Shown: positions 5,656-5,661 of the stretch, in pieces
How the letters are laid out: each line of letters starts with the position of its first letter
How positions within the stretch are numbered: the first letter of the stretch is position 1
Assembly (NCBI GenBank): GCA_947251855.1
Contig: CAMXUZ010000022.1
Coordinates: 1 to 5,661 of the forward strand
Direction of reading: 5' to 3'
DNA length: 5,661 bases
From: an uncultured Ruaniaceae bacterium
Lineage (GTDB): Bacteria; Actinomycetota; Actinomycetes; Actinomycetales; Beutenbergiaceae
Made by a program: the position numbers and the translations under genes
The notes under the pieces: generated by a model
Databases searched by the model: none
What the model saw: only the letters and a program-made list of their open reading frames with translations
What the model was told of the DNA's origin: nothing

Positions 5656-5661
5656 GGGCGT

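Noticed and set aside
1..5661. Search for CRISPR arrays, tRNA genes, transposase genes, IS ends or attachment sites
   Set aside because: No regularly spaced repeats, cloverleaf-like sequence, transposase motif or long terminal repeat was seen by eye on either strand.

Overview
The window is a high-GC bacterial chromosome segment, most likely from an actinobacterium. The support is strong G/C bias at third codon positions, GTG and TTG start codons, and an RF2 close to actinobacterial RF2 as I remember it. Every gene I can support lies on the minus strand, so transcription runs from high to low coordinates. No mobile element, CRISPR array, tRNA or rRNA is visible. The long plus-strand open frames are antisense shadows produced by the high GC content.

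In transcription order the layout is as follows. (1) 5655-4195 is a complete NAD(P)-dependent aldehyde dehydrogenase of the ALDH3 / coniferyl aldehyde dehydrogenase type. (2) 4194-3845 is a 350-bp gap of lower GC with no convincing gene, holding several inverted repeats. One is a 15-bp perfect palindrome resembling an actinobacterial LexA box with a spacer one base too short. (3) 3844-2735 is prfB, encoding peptide chain release factor 2, starting at a TTG that a well-placed Shine-Dalgarno sequence supports. (4) About 2699-2197 is a type II toxin-antitoxin locus that appears to be decaying. The Phd/YefM-like antitoxin lacks a start codon and has an in-frame TAG; the RelE/ParE-like toxin has an apparent one-base frameshift in its first beta strand. 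(5) 2066-1572 is a small DoxX-family membrane protein, preceded by an intergenic region rich in short palindromes and direct repeats. (6) 1483 to the left edge is ftsH, the membrane AAA+ zinc protease, cut by the window boundary just after its HEAGH zinc motif.

How the genes might work together: DoxX and FtsH are both membrane proteins, 88 bp apart and codirectional, so they could share a transcript. Otherwise this looks like unrelated genes in a row. The gene order is atypical for Actinobacteria in two places: prfB is not followed by ftsE-ftsX-smpB, and this ftsH is not preceded by hpt. The FtsH sequence also resembles a divergent subtype (Ile at the pore-loop aromatic position, HEAGH instead of HEGGH). 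This suggests rearrangement or a second ftsH copy. I found no convincing new biological system; the most informative signals are the eroded toxin-antitoxin locus and the unusual FtsH.
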